From Natronorubrum aibiense (GTDB lineage: Archaea > Halobacteriota > Halobacteria > Halobacteriales > Natrialbaceae): a stretch of DNA of 64,000 nt. The stretch is taken from the NCBI RefSeq assembly GCF_009392895.1, contig NZ_CP045489.1, forward strand, positions 367,478 through 431,477, in the 5' to 3' direction. Made by a program: the position numbers and the translations under genes. Of the stretch, positions 7,022 through 16,008 are shown one piece after another; position 1 is the stretch's first letter, and every line of letters starts with the position of its first letter. The notes beneath the pieces were generated by a model, which made no database searches, had not been told where the DNA came from, and worked only from the letters and a program-made list of their open reading frames with translations.

Positions 7022-9112
7022 ATGACGGCTACTCCGGATTCGATCCAAGCGGTCTTCGATACGCTACGTTCACACCCGGAGTGGCCACACTCAGACGATC
7101 GTGACACTGTCAACGGTGATCCGTGGCCGCTTGCGTGGGATGCTGCCGCGTTCATCAAAGAATGGTTCGCTCATCCGGATCATACCGACCTGGAGGAAGC
7201 GATTTGCCATCTTCCGTTGAACCCCTGGAAATTCGGCTACGACATCACCGAATGGCACGATAAGCGAGAGCCGCAGGCACTTTTGAGAAGTCATCTCCTG
7301 CGAATTGTCAAAGGCTGGGGTGGCGAAACTGCACTCCACAACTACCTCACCGACAACTCAGACCTTGTGACGCAACTCGGGTTCCAGGATGGACTCGCTT
7401 CGAAGACGACGCTGTGGCGGGTGTGGAACGAGAACCGACTTTCGAGTGATCACAAGCAAGTCATCCGGACGATCGGACAGGTTCTCGTCAACGTCGCACG
7501 CGAACATGACGTTCCTGCCCCAGACGAAGTGTTTCACCCGGACCCAAGTATTGACGCGCCCAAGACTGTCAGACAAGACGATTCAACGGTCCGAGATCGC
7601 ACGATTGCGAATACCCGAAAAGTATGGCAGCAGGCCAAACCGATGGTGACGGAGAACTACCAGCTGCCACGCGGGGACAACACGGAAGTCCACGAAAACG
7701 CGTTCCTGGAGGCACATGCGTTCATCGGGTCGCGTGAAGAGATGTACGCAGAGAACGGCACTTGGAACTTCGCTGCTGAGACGACCCGTGATCGCGTCCA
7801 AACAGGGAGTACCCACCGCTACCACTTGCAAAAGATCGGGGTAGAGGAAGCTCGGGAGATGCATCGAAAGACAACACAGGCATTGATCGAGCGAGCACGC
7901 CGAGATTCAGAGCTTGTCGACGGAGTAATTACGAGCATTGATATCACGAAGTCGAACCCGTATCGGGAGAACACCCAAATCGAGTTCGACGGTAATGGGA
8001 ATCTCTCGAATACGTGGCTACTTGGCTACAAAGAAGAGGATGAGAAGGACGATGATGAGTCACTACCGGATCTGTACTTCCAGTGGGCAAGTATCCAGAT
8101 TGTTGGCCAAGACATTCCACTTGTACTGGACCAGATTCCGGTCCCTCGTGGCTTGTCACGGGCAGCTATCGTAGATCTCTTGTTGGAGAGCGCAACCGAT
8201 ATGATTGATATTGAGTTGGTGATGATGGATCGGGAGTTCGCCCATGATGCGGTGAAAGATACCTGTGAGAAACACGATGTGTGGTATCTGAATCCGGGGG
8301 AAATGTACTCAAGTGAACGGGCGACGTGTACTCGTCTCCGCCGGCAGGGAAAACTCGTTCATATTGAGCGCGATGGGGATTCTTCCGAAGAAGCAAATGA
8401 GAATCGAACGACACTGAGCGACTTCACCGATAGAGAAAAGGAAAACCACGAGGTCACGGAAGAGGCCGACGGTCCAGCTCGGAAGCAAGTGTATGTGCCT
8501 GCGATGAACGCCGATCGGACGAAAGACGACACTAACGACAAGGGGGACAACACCGAGGTGGAGCCGGAGGAACCCTCGTCGGATCAAGACGACGAGCTCC
8601 GCCAAGAGTTGCTTCAGGAGTTTGCGGAAGCAACCGAGAGTGACGCGGAGGACGTCGGGCGAATGTTTGGTGACGTGATCGAGGAGATTCGTGAGGAAGA
8701 GGACGACCGAGATCTTCCGGGGAACGAGGAGGATACACGGTTGTACATGCTGTTCGAGACAAATCACCCAGACCTCCAAATCCCAGACGAAGAGGAAGGT
8801 GAGGAAATGTCTGAGGTGGAGAAGGCGCACATGGTGAGTCGTGTGATCCGGAAGTACAAGCATCGGTGGGGGATTGAGAACGGGTTCAAGCAGATCAAGA
8901 GCTTCCGCGTCCGGACGACGTCGATGGATCACGAGTACCGGTTTTTCAACTTCCTGTACGCATGTACGCTGTACAATGTCTGGCGGCTCGTCGATCTCCT
9001 GGTAAAGTTGGAGTTGCTGGCAGAGTCGGAATTCCGTCACAAGCCGCTGGTGACTGCGGATTTGTTCCTGACGATTGCGAAGGACTACGTCGGGCTCGAT
9101 CCTCCTGACTGA
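7022..9112 (+). CDS. IS4-type DDE transposase with long acidic insertion
   Basis: The 696-residue protein has the catalytic layout of an IS4-family transposase. The first Asp is D307 in SIDITKSNPY, the second is D403 in MMDREF, and the YREK signature Y612-x2-R615-x3-E619-x6-K626 supplies the catalytic Glu. Between D403 and E619 lies a very acidic, low-complexity stretch (about 455-595) that makes the protein much longer than the usual 350-450 residues. The N-terminal 200 residues have no clear motif. The frame is intact, so the protein may be active. I could not find convincing terminal inverted repeats, so element boundaries are not given. Confidence 0.8.
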   Translation: MTATPDSIQAVFDTLRSHPEWPHSDDRDTVNGDPWPLAWDAAAFIKEWFAHPDHTDLEEAICHLPLNPWKFGYDITEWHDKREPQALLRSHLLRIVKGWGGETALHNYLTDNSDLVTQLGFQDGLASKTTLWRVWNENRLSSDHKQVIRTIGQVLVNVAREHDVPAPDEVFHPDPSIDAPKTVRQDDSTVRDRTIANTRKVWQQAKPMVTENYQLPRGDNTEVHENAFLEAHAFIGSREEMYAENGTWNFAAETTRDRVQTGSTHRYHLQKIGVEEAREMHRKTTQALIERARRDSELVDGVITSIDITKSNPYRENTQIEFDGNGNLSNTWLLGYKEEDEKDDDESLPDLYFQWASIQIVGQDIPLVLDQIPVPRGLSRAAIVDLLLESATDMIDIELVMMDREFAHDAVKDTCEKHDVWYLNPGEMYSSERATCTRLRRQGKLVHIERDGDSSEEANENRTTLSDFTDREKENHEVTEEADGPARKQVYVPAMNADRTKDDTNDKGDNTEVEPEEPSSDQDDELRQELLQEFAEATESDAEDVGRMFGDVIEEIREEEDDRDLPGNEEDTRLYMLFETNHPDLQIPDEEEGEEMSEVEKAHMVSRVIRKYKHRWGIENGFKQIKSFRVRTTSMDHEYRFFNFLYACTLYNVWRLVDLLVKLELLAESEFRHKPLVTADLFLTIAKDYVGLDPPD

Positions 9113-9576
9113 AGATTTGTTTTCCGAGCCTGCTTCTTCGTGAGTGGCAACACTCTCTACACCGGATGCTTTTCGACGTTTTCCTGTAACTTCGCTGCTG
9201 ACCGATAGCTGAATCCGCACCGGGTTGATAGTTTCAGGTCCAGATCGTAGTAATTATGCTCTGGAAGTGTTCTCTGAGCAGTTCTCTCGTGAAACTAGTG
9301 ATCACCAGTGTCCTCTACGCATATCTATTGGGATATGGTTTACTCCCGGTGAAGGATTGTGGTGTGCTCTCCGCCTACCGCGTAGGAGCAGTTGTGCGGA
9401 ATTTCCTTATACACCCGCTGACCAGTGCTTAAACACCCCGCTAAAGCCTCTCTCAATACTCCGTGATGTGGGACGTGAAATACGCGACAGGTATTCAGCA
9501 AGTTGTCTAGGAACAGTCACCAATTAAGGGTTTCAAACCGATTCCGAGTCCCGTCGAGGAAAACATATTAGTAGTT
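9113..9576. other. Intergenic region after the IS4-type transposase
   Basis: I see no supported gene in these 464 bases. An open frame at 9225-9527 has no recognisable composition or start signal. The region presumably holds the right end of the transposon and the arsR promoter. Confidence 0.4.
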
Positions 9577-9588
9577 GCTTGTATAAGC
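9577..9588 (+). promoter_or_regulatory. Promoter with possible ArsR operator
   Basis: GCTTGTATAAGC, an inverted repeat with a TATA core, ends 10 bases before the arsR ATG. Its position suggests an operator overlapping the transcription start that ArsR could occupy. This is inference from symmetry and place. Confidence 0.35.
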
Positions 9589-9598
9589 TAGAGCTAAT

Positions 9599-9958
9599 AT
9601 GGCAAAAGACACGATCACTGACGGAACCGCGGAAGGGAGTGATCCCTGCTGTGCACCGCCCGGTGATGTTGACTCGGATGCGATGGCGACGGATCTCCAG
9701 GTGCTGACCGCGATGGGGAACGACACCCGATACGAACTGCTTCGCCGAATCGCGAACGCCGACGACGGCGTCTGTGTCTGTGATCTTGAAGCCGCAGTCG
9801 GCGTCAGTCAGAGTGCCGTCAGCCAAGCACTCTCTCGCTTGTACACCGCACAATTGGTCACACGCCGCAAGGAGGGTTCTTGGCGGTACTACGAACCGAC
9901 TGAAACGACCGCAGCTCTCCTCGAAACACTCGACGATCTGCGAGGTACCCATGAGTAA
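9599..9958 (+). CDS. arsR: ArsR/SmtB-family metalloregulator
   Basis: The 119-residue protein has an ArsR-type winged helix: YELLRRIANADDGVCVCDLE at 45-64, the recognition helix SQSAVSQALSRLYTAQL at 70-86 and the wing RRKEGSWRYYEP at 89-100. The metal-sensing box is C59-V-C61-D at the start of helix 3, as in arsenic-responsive members. A second cysteine pair, C17-C18, in the N-terminal tail may add a third thiolate ligand. The stop overlaps the start of arsM by eight bases, so the two are one operon, and the regulator probably represses it until arsenite binds. Confidence 0.88.
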   Translation: MAKDTITDGTAEGSDPCCAPPGDVDSDAMATDLQVLTAMGNDTRYELLRRIANADDGVCVCDLEAAVGVSQSAVSQALSRLYTAQLVTRRKEGSWRYYEPTETTAALLETLDDLRGTHE

Positions 9959-10796
9959 CGATACTGAGACGGCGACCGGTAACCGCGACCCCGAGGAGAC
10001 CCGTGAAATGGTGCGCGAACGCTACGGGACTATCGCTTCGGACGGCCAAGACTGCTGTGGCGATGTCGGCATCGATGTCACCGACGACGGTGGGTGCTGT
10101 GACGGCGACACGGACGCGACCGGGAGCGAACGCCTCGGCTACGACGCGGACGATGTTGCGTCGGTCGCCGACGGTGCAGACCTCGGCCTCGGGTGTGGGA
10201 ACCCGAAGGCATTCGCCGAGATGACGACCGGAGAGACAGTGCTGGACCTTGGCTCCGGTGCCGGCTTCGACTGCTTCCTCGCTGCACAGGAGGTCGGACC
10301 AGACGGCGACGTCATCGGTGTCGACATGACACCAGAGATGGTCTCGAAAGCGAGGGAAAACGTCACGAAGAACGACGTCGACAACGTCGAGTTTCGCCTC
10401 GGCGAAATCAGTCACCTCCCCGTCGCAGACGCGACCGTCGACGTCGTCATCTCGAACTGCGTCGTCAATCTCGCCCCGGAAAAACAGCGCGTGTTTGATG
10501 ACGTCTACCGGGTTCTCAAGCCCGGCGGCCGCGTCGCCATTTCAGACGTCGTCCAAACCGCGCCGTTCCCGGACGATGTCAAGATGGATCCGGACTCGCT
10601 GACTGGCTGCGTCGCCGGTGCCTCAACCGTCGACGCCCTCGAAGCGATCCTCGACAGGGCCGGCTTCGAAACAATCGAGATAGCGCCCAAGGACGAGAGC
10701 ACCGAGTTCATCAGTGACTGGGACGCTAACCGGGACCTCGGTGACTACCTCGTGTCTGCAACCATCGAGGCCCGGAAACCACTTCGCGACGCCTGA
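9951..10796 (+). CDS. arsM: Arsenite S-adenosylmethionine methyltransferase
   Basis: The 281-residue cytoplasmic enzyme transfers methyl groups from S-adenosylmethionine to arsenite. The SAM-binding motif VLDLGSGAGFD is at 97-107 and VIGVDMTPEMV at 121-131. The three cysteines expected for arsenite binding are visible as C82 (GLGCGNP), C170 (SNCVVNL) and C220 (TGCVAGA). Two more pairs, C35-C36 and C49-C50, lie in the N-terminal part. The ATG at 9951 overlaps the arsR stop, giving translational coupling. No ars efflux or reductase gene is adjacent, so methylation appears to be the local resistance route. Confidence 0.92.
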   Translation: MSNDTETATGNRDPEETREMVRERYGTIASDGQDCCGDVGIDVTDDGGCCDGDTDATGSERLGYDADDVASVADGADLGLGCGNPKAFAEMTTGETVLDLGSGAGFDCFLAAQEVGPDGDVIGVDMTPEMVSKARENVTKNDVDNVEFRLGEISHLPVADATVDVVISNCVVNLAPEKQRVFDDVYRVLKPGGRVAISDVVQTAPFPDDVKMDPDSLTGCVAGASTVDALEAILDRAGFETIEIAPKDESTEFISDWDANRDLGDYLVSATIEARKPLRDA

Positions 10797-10948
10797 CCCA
10801 CTTCGAGTACTGGTGGTCCCGGGCATTCAAGTATTCCTGCAGGCGGATTGGCCGAAATCCTACGAATTATTCGAGGTCGGTCTCGTCCCGTGGCACGTTT
10901 CACGCCGGCGCCGCATTCGCTTATGAGACGGGGCGGTGTCCGTTGCAC

Positions 10949-11689
10949 ATGGGAGATTCGAACGACGATACGCACGACCCGACAACGCCCGAACAAAGGG
11001 AGATCGGCCGTGAAATGGTCGACGAGAGCACAGGCCTCGGCTCGGTGATGGCCCACGCGTACCGGGGCGAACTCGGCCGGGTGGATACGTGGCGACAGCG
11101 CCTCGACCAGACGACGACGTGGGCGGTGACCGTGATGGCGGCGATCCTGACGTGGGCGTTCTCAAGTCCCGACAACCCTCACTATATCCTGTTGATCGGA
11201 ATCGTGGTCGTCACGGTCTTCCTCCACATCGAGGCGCGGCGGTACCGGGATTATGATGTCTTTCGGGCGCGCGTTCGGATGCTTCAGGAGAATCTGCTCG
11301 CAACTGCTCTAGACCCGTCACGGGACGTCGAACGCACCGACTGGCGAGTAGAATTGAGTCAGGACTACCGTGAGCCCACGGTGAAAGTATCGATGCAGGA
11401 GGCCCTCGCGAATCGCCTGCAGAGCGTGTATCTCGCGCTGCTCAGCGTCCTCCTCGTCGCGTGGGTCTTCAGAGTGACCGCATTCGCAGCGCGTGAAGAC
11501 TGGATCGAAACCGCCGCGATCGCTCGAATCGAGGGACTGGTTGTGGTCGCGGTCGTCGTCGCGTTCTACGTCGCGCTGCTCGCAATCGCGCTGTGGCCGC
11601 GAGAACGCCAGGCGAAGGGCGAATTCCGCAAAGGAAAGGAAGGCGACTGGAAGGATTCGGACGCAAAAGACGAATCGCGGAATCGATGA
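10949..11689 (+). CDS. DUF2270 integral membrane protein
   Basis: The 246-residue protein matches the DUF2270 layout: a polar N-terminus, a conserved stretch VMAHAYRGELGRVDTWRQRL (about 33-52), two membrane helices (about 58-74 and 80-94), the motif RRYRDYDVFRARVRMLQEN (about 96-115) and two more helices (about 160-177 and 195-215). The C-terminus is highly charged. The function of the family is unknown. The ATG at 10949 is preferred over TTG at 10943. It is downstream of arsM by about 150 bases but no functional tie is implied. Confidence 0.8.
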   Translation: MGDSNDDTHDPTTPEQREIGREMVDESTGLGSVMAHAYRGELGRVDTWRQRLDQTTTWAVTVMAAILTWAFSSPDNPHYILLIGIVVVTVFLHIEARRYRDYDVFRARVRMLQENLLATALDPSRDVERTDWRVELSQDYREPTVKVSMQEALANRLQSVYLALLSVLLVAWVFRVTAFAAREDWIETAAIARIEGLVVVAVVVAFYVALLAIALWPRERQAKGEFRKGKEGDWKDSDAKDESRNR

Positions 11690-11732
11690 TCGATCGACCA
11701 TACGAAGCCGATTCGAGTTCGACCGCTCGAAA

Positions 11733-12793
11733 CTATAGTAGAAGTTAGAAATAATTACTCATCTCTGGTATAGAGAGCGGATCAAGAGCAGTATCAATCG
11801 CTGTTGTGAGTTCAGAAAGTGAATCAAAGAACTGGTTGCTTAGTGTTGATTGGAGTTGTCTCCAGCACTCTTCGACCGGATTGAGCTCTGGCGAGTACGC
11901 CGGTAATCTCACGAAGGCGAGGTCGTCACGGGCCGCTAGGTCCGTGACGGCCGCCGCCCGAAAATACGGTGCTCCATCCAGTACAACGATCAGGTCACCT
12001 TCGAATTCTTGTCACAATGCGTGAATGAAATGATTTGCGTGTTCGGCAGTCACATACTCTTCGAATCGAGAGAAAAATCGATCACCGTCTTCGGTGATCG
12101 TGCTCAAAAGACTCGTCCAGTCGCATTGTCCAGATAATTCAACAGGTGGCCGCGTGCCGCGGGGAAACCACGCGGCATACGGCTCAACCTGGACTGATTT
12201 CTTGGTTTGATCGATACAGACTACTGTGGCGTCCATCTCCCGCCGCTTTTTTTGAGTTCCTCGCGGAATGTTTCCTGCTCGTCAGCATCAGACTCAACGG
12301 CTGTACGGCGTGGTTTTTGATAGCTCAATCCCGCTTCTTTGAGCAACCGCCGACAGCTCGGGATTGAGTACTCGACATTGTACGTCTCCTCCAGATACTG
12401 CTGGACGAGCGCCGGCGTCCACGCCGGCGCGTCAATCCCAACTTCCGCAGGAGATTCGTGGACAGTTTCTTCGAACGCTTTTTGCTCGTTTTCTGAGAGC
12501 TTTCGTTTTCTCCCAGATCGGTGAGCATCAGCCACGGCCTGCTCAAGCGGCTCATCGGTGTCGAGTCGCTTGAGCCAGCTATAGATTGTCCGTCGCTGAA
12601 CGCCGTACCACTCGGCTAGCTCCGTCTGCGTGATGCCGTTTTTATACGCAATTGCCGCTAAGAGCCGTTGTGTCGGCTTCTTTCCCTCCACGTTATCGAG
12701 AGCATTTTGCAACTCTTCGACAGAGATCTCGTCAAGGTGATCCATTACGCCTAACTACAGTATCTGAGTAGAAAGTTCTAACGGATTCTATAG
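11733..12793 (-). mobile_element. IS630-family insertion sequence
   Basis: The ends are imperfect inverted repeats. The left end reads CTATAGTAGAAGTTAGAA and the right end, read inward, CTATAGAATCCGTTAGAA, so they agree in two blocks with equal spacing. Both ends sit on TA, the expected IS630 target duplication. The 1.06 kb length fits the family. The single transposase gene fills the element on the minus strand, but it carries a nonsense codon. Confidence 0.8.
11745..12745 (-). pseudogene. IS630 transposase with A7 frameshift and nonsense codon
   Basis: Translation starts at 12745 with an N-terminal helix-turn-helix (ITQTELAEWYGVQRRTIYSW). The first frame ends at 12221 just after a run of seven A residues followed by G (12244-12251). 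A -1 shift there joins it to KKKRREMDATVVCIDQTKK, which carries the first catalytic Asp. This is the usual programmed frameshift of the family. The second frame then has an in-frame TGA at 12012-12014, where CGA (Arg) would be expected. Beyond it the sequence still reads LIVVLDGAPYF and LPAYSPELNPVEECW, the second Asp and the Glu. The gene ends at 11745. The nonsense codon makes it inactive unless read through. Confidence 0.82.
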
Positions 12794-12898
12794 ACGGTAC
12801 CGTCGAGCGGATTTTGTCATGGACAACCGAACCCTTCCGTTCCGGAAGTTTCAGTTCACACATAGTCTCTGATGTTGTCTAGTGATTCATCACAGTCC

Positions 12899-13106
12899 CT
12901 ATGCTCGAATCGTCTGGCTGGGTAATACGCCAGTTACTTTATTATCGCAAACGACGAACTCTCCGTTGACGATAACATGGGGAACTCCCTTCGGATACCG
13001 TCGTGGGTTTTCGTAGTCAGCAGTAGTGGAGACGAGTCGCGGATCGAATACCACGAGATCGGCATCCATACCAGGTCGGATGAGTCCTTTATTCGAGCGC
13101 TTTTCC
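12899..13106 (-). pseudogene. C-terminal remnant of N-acyl-D-amino-acid deacylase
   Basis: Read on the minus strand, the segment encodes KGLIRPGMDADLVVFDPRLV, then a stretch ending PKGVPHVIVNGEFVV and TGVLPSQTIRA before a TAG at 12899-12901. This is the C-terminal beta-sandwich of the D-aminoacylase branch of the amidohydrolase superfamily (normally about 500 residues). Only about the last 70 residues remain. The rest was lost at the junction with the IS1595 fragment, and the IS630 element lies just beyond the 3' end. The intact enzyme would have released D-amino acids from N-acyl forms, which fits the surrounding amino-acid catabolism. Confidence 0.72.
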
Positions 13107-13715
13107 GTAGGAGATTGTTGATACTATTGAGCAGTCGCTGAAGAGTCGAAGAGGACAAGGACACCGCGTCAGCGGTGCCCAACACGGATGATTCCGCTCG
13201 ATGTGTTTGGCTCGGAATCAGTCGCAGCGGACCTGCTCCAACAGGTTCGCTGGCGTGATGCTGTGAGTTGTCCTCGCTGCCGTTCTGACCGAACGGTCAG
13301 AAACAGCAGCTATGGGCACTTTCAGCGGTATCTCTGTAAGGATTGCGACCGCACGTTCAACGACAAGACGGGCACGAGCTTCACTCATTCGAAGATCGCA
13401 CTTCGCCGGTGGTTGTTCTCAATCTACGCGTTTCTCCGGTTTAACACGAGTCTCCGGCAACTCCAGTGCGAAATCAAGGTGACTCACAAAACGATGCACC
13501 GGCGCATCGAGCACTTCGCCAGAGCGCTCGATGCGCCTTCTCTATATCTTGTCGGACCGGTCGAAATCGACGAAGTGTACGTCAAAGCCGGGAAGAAAGG
13601 CCGCGAGAGCGATCAAGAATCGCGCTCGCGTGGCCTGTCCACGCGTGGGCGTGGAACATATGATGACGACAAGCCACCCGTGTTCATCCTCGCTGATCGC
13701 GGGACGGGACAGCGC
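13107..13715 (+). mobile_element. Truncated IS1595-type element
   Basis: The left part of an IS1595-family element, from about 13107 to where the transposase homology stops near 13712. The right end and the C-terminal half of the gene are gone and the sequence passes directly into the 3' end of the NhaC gene. Boundaries are estimated from loss of coding homology on either side. Confidence 0.6.
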
Positions 13716-13802
13716 TCATCAAAAGTAGCGAGGGCTATTCGGAGTGCTCTCCCTCTGGTCTCCCGTCACCATCAGAACGAACGGCCCGAGTTGAGTGCGT
13801 GA
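13188..13802 (+). pseudogene. Truncated IS1595-family transposase
   Basis: The first about 175 residues are a normal IS1595-type transposase start. There is a zinc ribbon with CPRCRS and CKDCDRTF, a basic helical region (about 65-115) and the first catalytic Asp in GPVEIDEVYVKAGKKG. The family then continues after DRGTGQR with the second Asp and Asn/Glu region. Here, after DRGTGQR, the frame runs into unrelated sequence (SSKVARAIRSAL onward) antisense to the NhaC gene and stops at 13802. It is therefore inactive. Confidence 0.8.
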
Positions 13803-15489
13803 GACGAACTTCTGAAAGATCCACGTTCTTTCGTTTAGTGTCATACTGTGATAACCCGTAGGTCAGTAGAGTCAACACTGCCACGCCGATCGGAAGTAGG
13901 ACGATTGCCGCTGAGACTGATCGACCCCAAATCGGGCTGCCGTATCCCCAGACAAGAAGAAGAATAGCAGACACAACGACTACGGGAATCGCATAATAGA
14001 CCTGTGTCCGGACGTGATCAATGAGATCCGCACCGGTGAACGTTGCAGAGAGGACCGTCGTTGGAGAAATTGGCGATGTATGATCACCAAAGATTGCTCC
14101 CGAAAAGACAGCACCCACGATGACAGAGACCATTACGTGATCTCCGGTAAGACTCCATGCGACAGGGACAGCAATAGGTGTCAAGATGGACATCACAGCC
14201 CACGAGTCTCCCATTGTGAAACCCATAAATGTCGCAAGGACCAGCACGACAATTGGAACTATTTCTGGCGTGAGGAACTCGTTGGCGTACGCTGCGACAA
14301 ACTCGCCAGTGCCAAGGACAGCAACGACTTCTCCAATCGACCAAGCGAGTACGAGGACAGTCAAAGCAGTCATCATCATATTGAACCCATTGATCGTCGT
14401 ATCGACGCTCTCACCAACTGACTGGAGATCATATTTGTGGGCGTAATAAAATGTAGTGGCGACCATCGCAAATGCAGCGACCACGAGAGCAGCTGCGTAA
14501 TCCGCCTCGAGGATCATGTCATACAGACCCGCACCTTCAGAGTATCCGGTCCGAAGCGCTCCAACGATCATAACGGAAACGAGGACAGCAACCGGAACTA
14601 CAAACACTCTGAGGGGAGGATCTTTGGCAATTGGATCCCCAAATTCGCCTTCGATATCTTGCAGCGGTTCTGCATCGTCTCGATTGACTTTTCCAGTCGT
14701 CGCCGCACGGTGTTCGGCGGTGAGCATCGCACCATAGTCCCACCCAGTAACAACGATGATACCAACCATGCAGATCGCCAAGATAGAGTACATATTAAAT
14801 GGGATCGATTGGACAAAAATAATAAACGAAGATGGGACGTCGCTTTCTGCGATATCCGTCGCCTGATATCCAGCATCGATCATGGACATCTGGAATGCAA
14901 CCCACGAGGAAAGGGCAATCGTCGACACTGGAGCCGCCGTGGAGTCGACGATGTAGCATAGTTTTTCACGAGACATCCGAAGGTTATCGGAGATGTCTTT
15001 CATTGTCGTTCCAACGATCGCTGAGTTCGCATAATCATCAAAGAACATCATCAGCCCAAGACCCCATGCGACGAGCCCTGCTTTACGTTTTGTGCTGATG
15101 TAATTAGTGGCCCAATTTGCCGCTGCATGGGTCCCACCGAGTTTCCAGATCATTGCGATTGCAGAACCCAACAGGAGACAGAAAATGATGATTTGCATGT
15201 TAAATACACTATCTCCGGCTGATTCTGTAATCCACTGCAGGGAATCAGTCAATCCCCAAATTCCCGCTAAAAACACACCGAGCAATTGACTGAGTAGACC
15301 AGAACCTGGAATATCGAATCCACCTAAAGAGGACTCAATTAGTTCGATACTATCATGATATCTGTGGATGACGCCTCCTGACCAGACTCCGATAAACAGC
15401 GCCAATGCTGCTTTCCTAGTAATGAGAGCGAGTCCGATCGCTAAGAGCAGTGGTACTAATGACCATACACCATAGGTCTCTGCTGGCAT
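13735..15489 (-). CDS. NhaC-family Na+/H+ antiporter
   Basis: The 584-residue protein is a polytopic transporter of the NhaC/ArcD-like superfamily with about 12 membrane helices. Conserved stretches include MMFFDDYANSAIVGTTM (about 148-164), SREKLCYIVDSTAAPVS and, near the C-terminus, GAIFGDHTSPISPTTVL. The family exchanges sodium for protons, and some members move amino acids or organic acids. Next to amino-acid catabolic genes either role is possible. The C-terminus is a charged tail truncated close to the IS1595 junction, so the original end may have been changed. A TATA element lies about 25 bases upstream. Confidence 0.8.
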   Translation of the reverse strand: MPAETYGVWSLVPLLLAIGLALITRKAALALFIGVWSGGVIHRYHDSIELIESSLGGFDIPGSGLLSQLLGVFLAGIWGLTDSLQWITESAGDSVFNMQIIIFCLLLGSAIAMIWKLGGTHAAANWATNYISTKRKAGLVAWGLGLMMFFDDYANSAIVGTTMKDISDNLRMSREKLCYIVDSTAAPVSTIALSSWVAFQMSMIDAGYQATDIAESDVPSSFIIFVQSIPFNMYSILAICMVGIIVVTGWDYGAMLTAEHRAATTGKVNRDDAEPLQDIEGEFGDPIAKDPPLRVFVVPVAVLVSVMIVGALRTGYSEGAGLYDMILEADYAAALVVAAFAMVATTFYYAHKYDLQSVGESVDTTINGFNMMMTALTVLVLAWSIGEVVAVLGTGEFVAAYANEFLTPEIVPIVVLVLATFMGFTMGDSWAVMSILTPIAVPVAWSLTGDHVMVSVIVGAVFSGAIFGDHTSPISPTTVLSATFTGADLIDHVRTQVYYAIPVVVVSAILLLVWGYGSPIWGRSVSAAIVLLPIGVAVLTLLTYGLSQYDTKRKNVDLSEVRLTHSTRAVRSDGDGRPEGEHSE

Positions 15490-15512
15490 ATGCCAACCAT
15501 TGACTATGTCCC

Positions 15513-15522
15513 TATATAAAAT
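15513..15522 (-). promoter_or_regulatory. TATA box of the NhaC gene
   Basis: On the minus strand TTTTATATAGGG lies about 24-34 bases before the ATG at 15489, a good haloarchaeal promoter with a very short leader. Confidence 0.5.
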
Positions 15523-15700
15523 TATTCCAAAATTTCTTACCTTATGGGATCCTATTTAGTAAATATATCGTATATTACATATAGTATATTAATTTAGCAA
15601 TATATTGGAAGTAATGCTATAGACGAACATAGTCTCCCTCGGTAAGAGCCAATCCGATAGACAGCACGGATCTCTTCGAACAGTCCAAGGGAGTGAACTA
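15523..15700. other. AT-rich intergenic sequence
   Basis: The region upstream of the NhaC promoter, with several TATATA-like runs between 15560 and 15610. No gene is visible. Confidence 0.4.
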
Positions 15701-15748
15701 CCCCTGCCTACTTCGCTCGCCTGACGGCTCGCTTCGTTGAGGCAGGGG
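15701..15748 (+). repeat. IS200/IS605-like hairpin remnant
   Basis: CCCCTGCCT at 15701-15709 pairs with AGGCAGGGG at 15740-15748 around a 30-base loop rich in CGCTTCG. This is the kind of subterminal hairpin found at ends of haloarchaeal TnpB-type elements. No transposase gene is present nearby. The following 250 bases to 16008 hold no supported gene. Confidence 0.5.
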
Positions 15749-16008
15749 CTTCCAAGTCGGCTCGCAAGCGTACTGTTGCAGAGGCTCGGTCAGCATCGCT
15801 CGGTATCTGTTGTCTCGAACCGTATTCCATCAAGCGACTCACAAGCGACCCCATCAATCCAGGCGTCGAACCGCATGCCTTGCGTCACATCGGTTATCAC
15901 TTGTTCGTGATTCTGCTGTAGCGCCTCTGTGAATCCGTTGTGGATCATGTATTGTGTTTGTGTGAACGTCGATCTATACAGCGCTCACTCAGTTTCACCA
16001 GGGTATAA

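Noticed and set aside
8309..9220. Long open frame (303 codons) on the minus strand
   Set aside because: It is antisense to the intact IS4-type transposase and has no start signal or recognisable motif. Long shadow frames are common in GC-biased coding DNA.
9225..9527. 100-codon frame between the transposase and arsR
   Set aside because: It has no protein-like composition, no promoter or ribosome binding site, and no recognisable motif.
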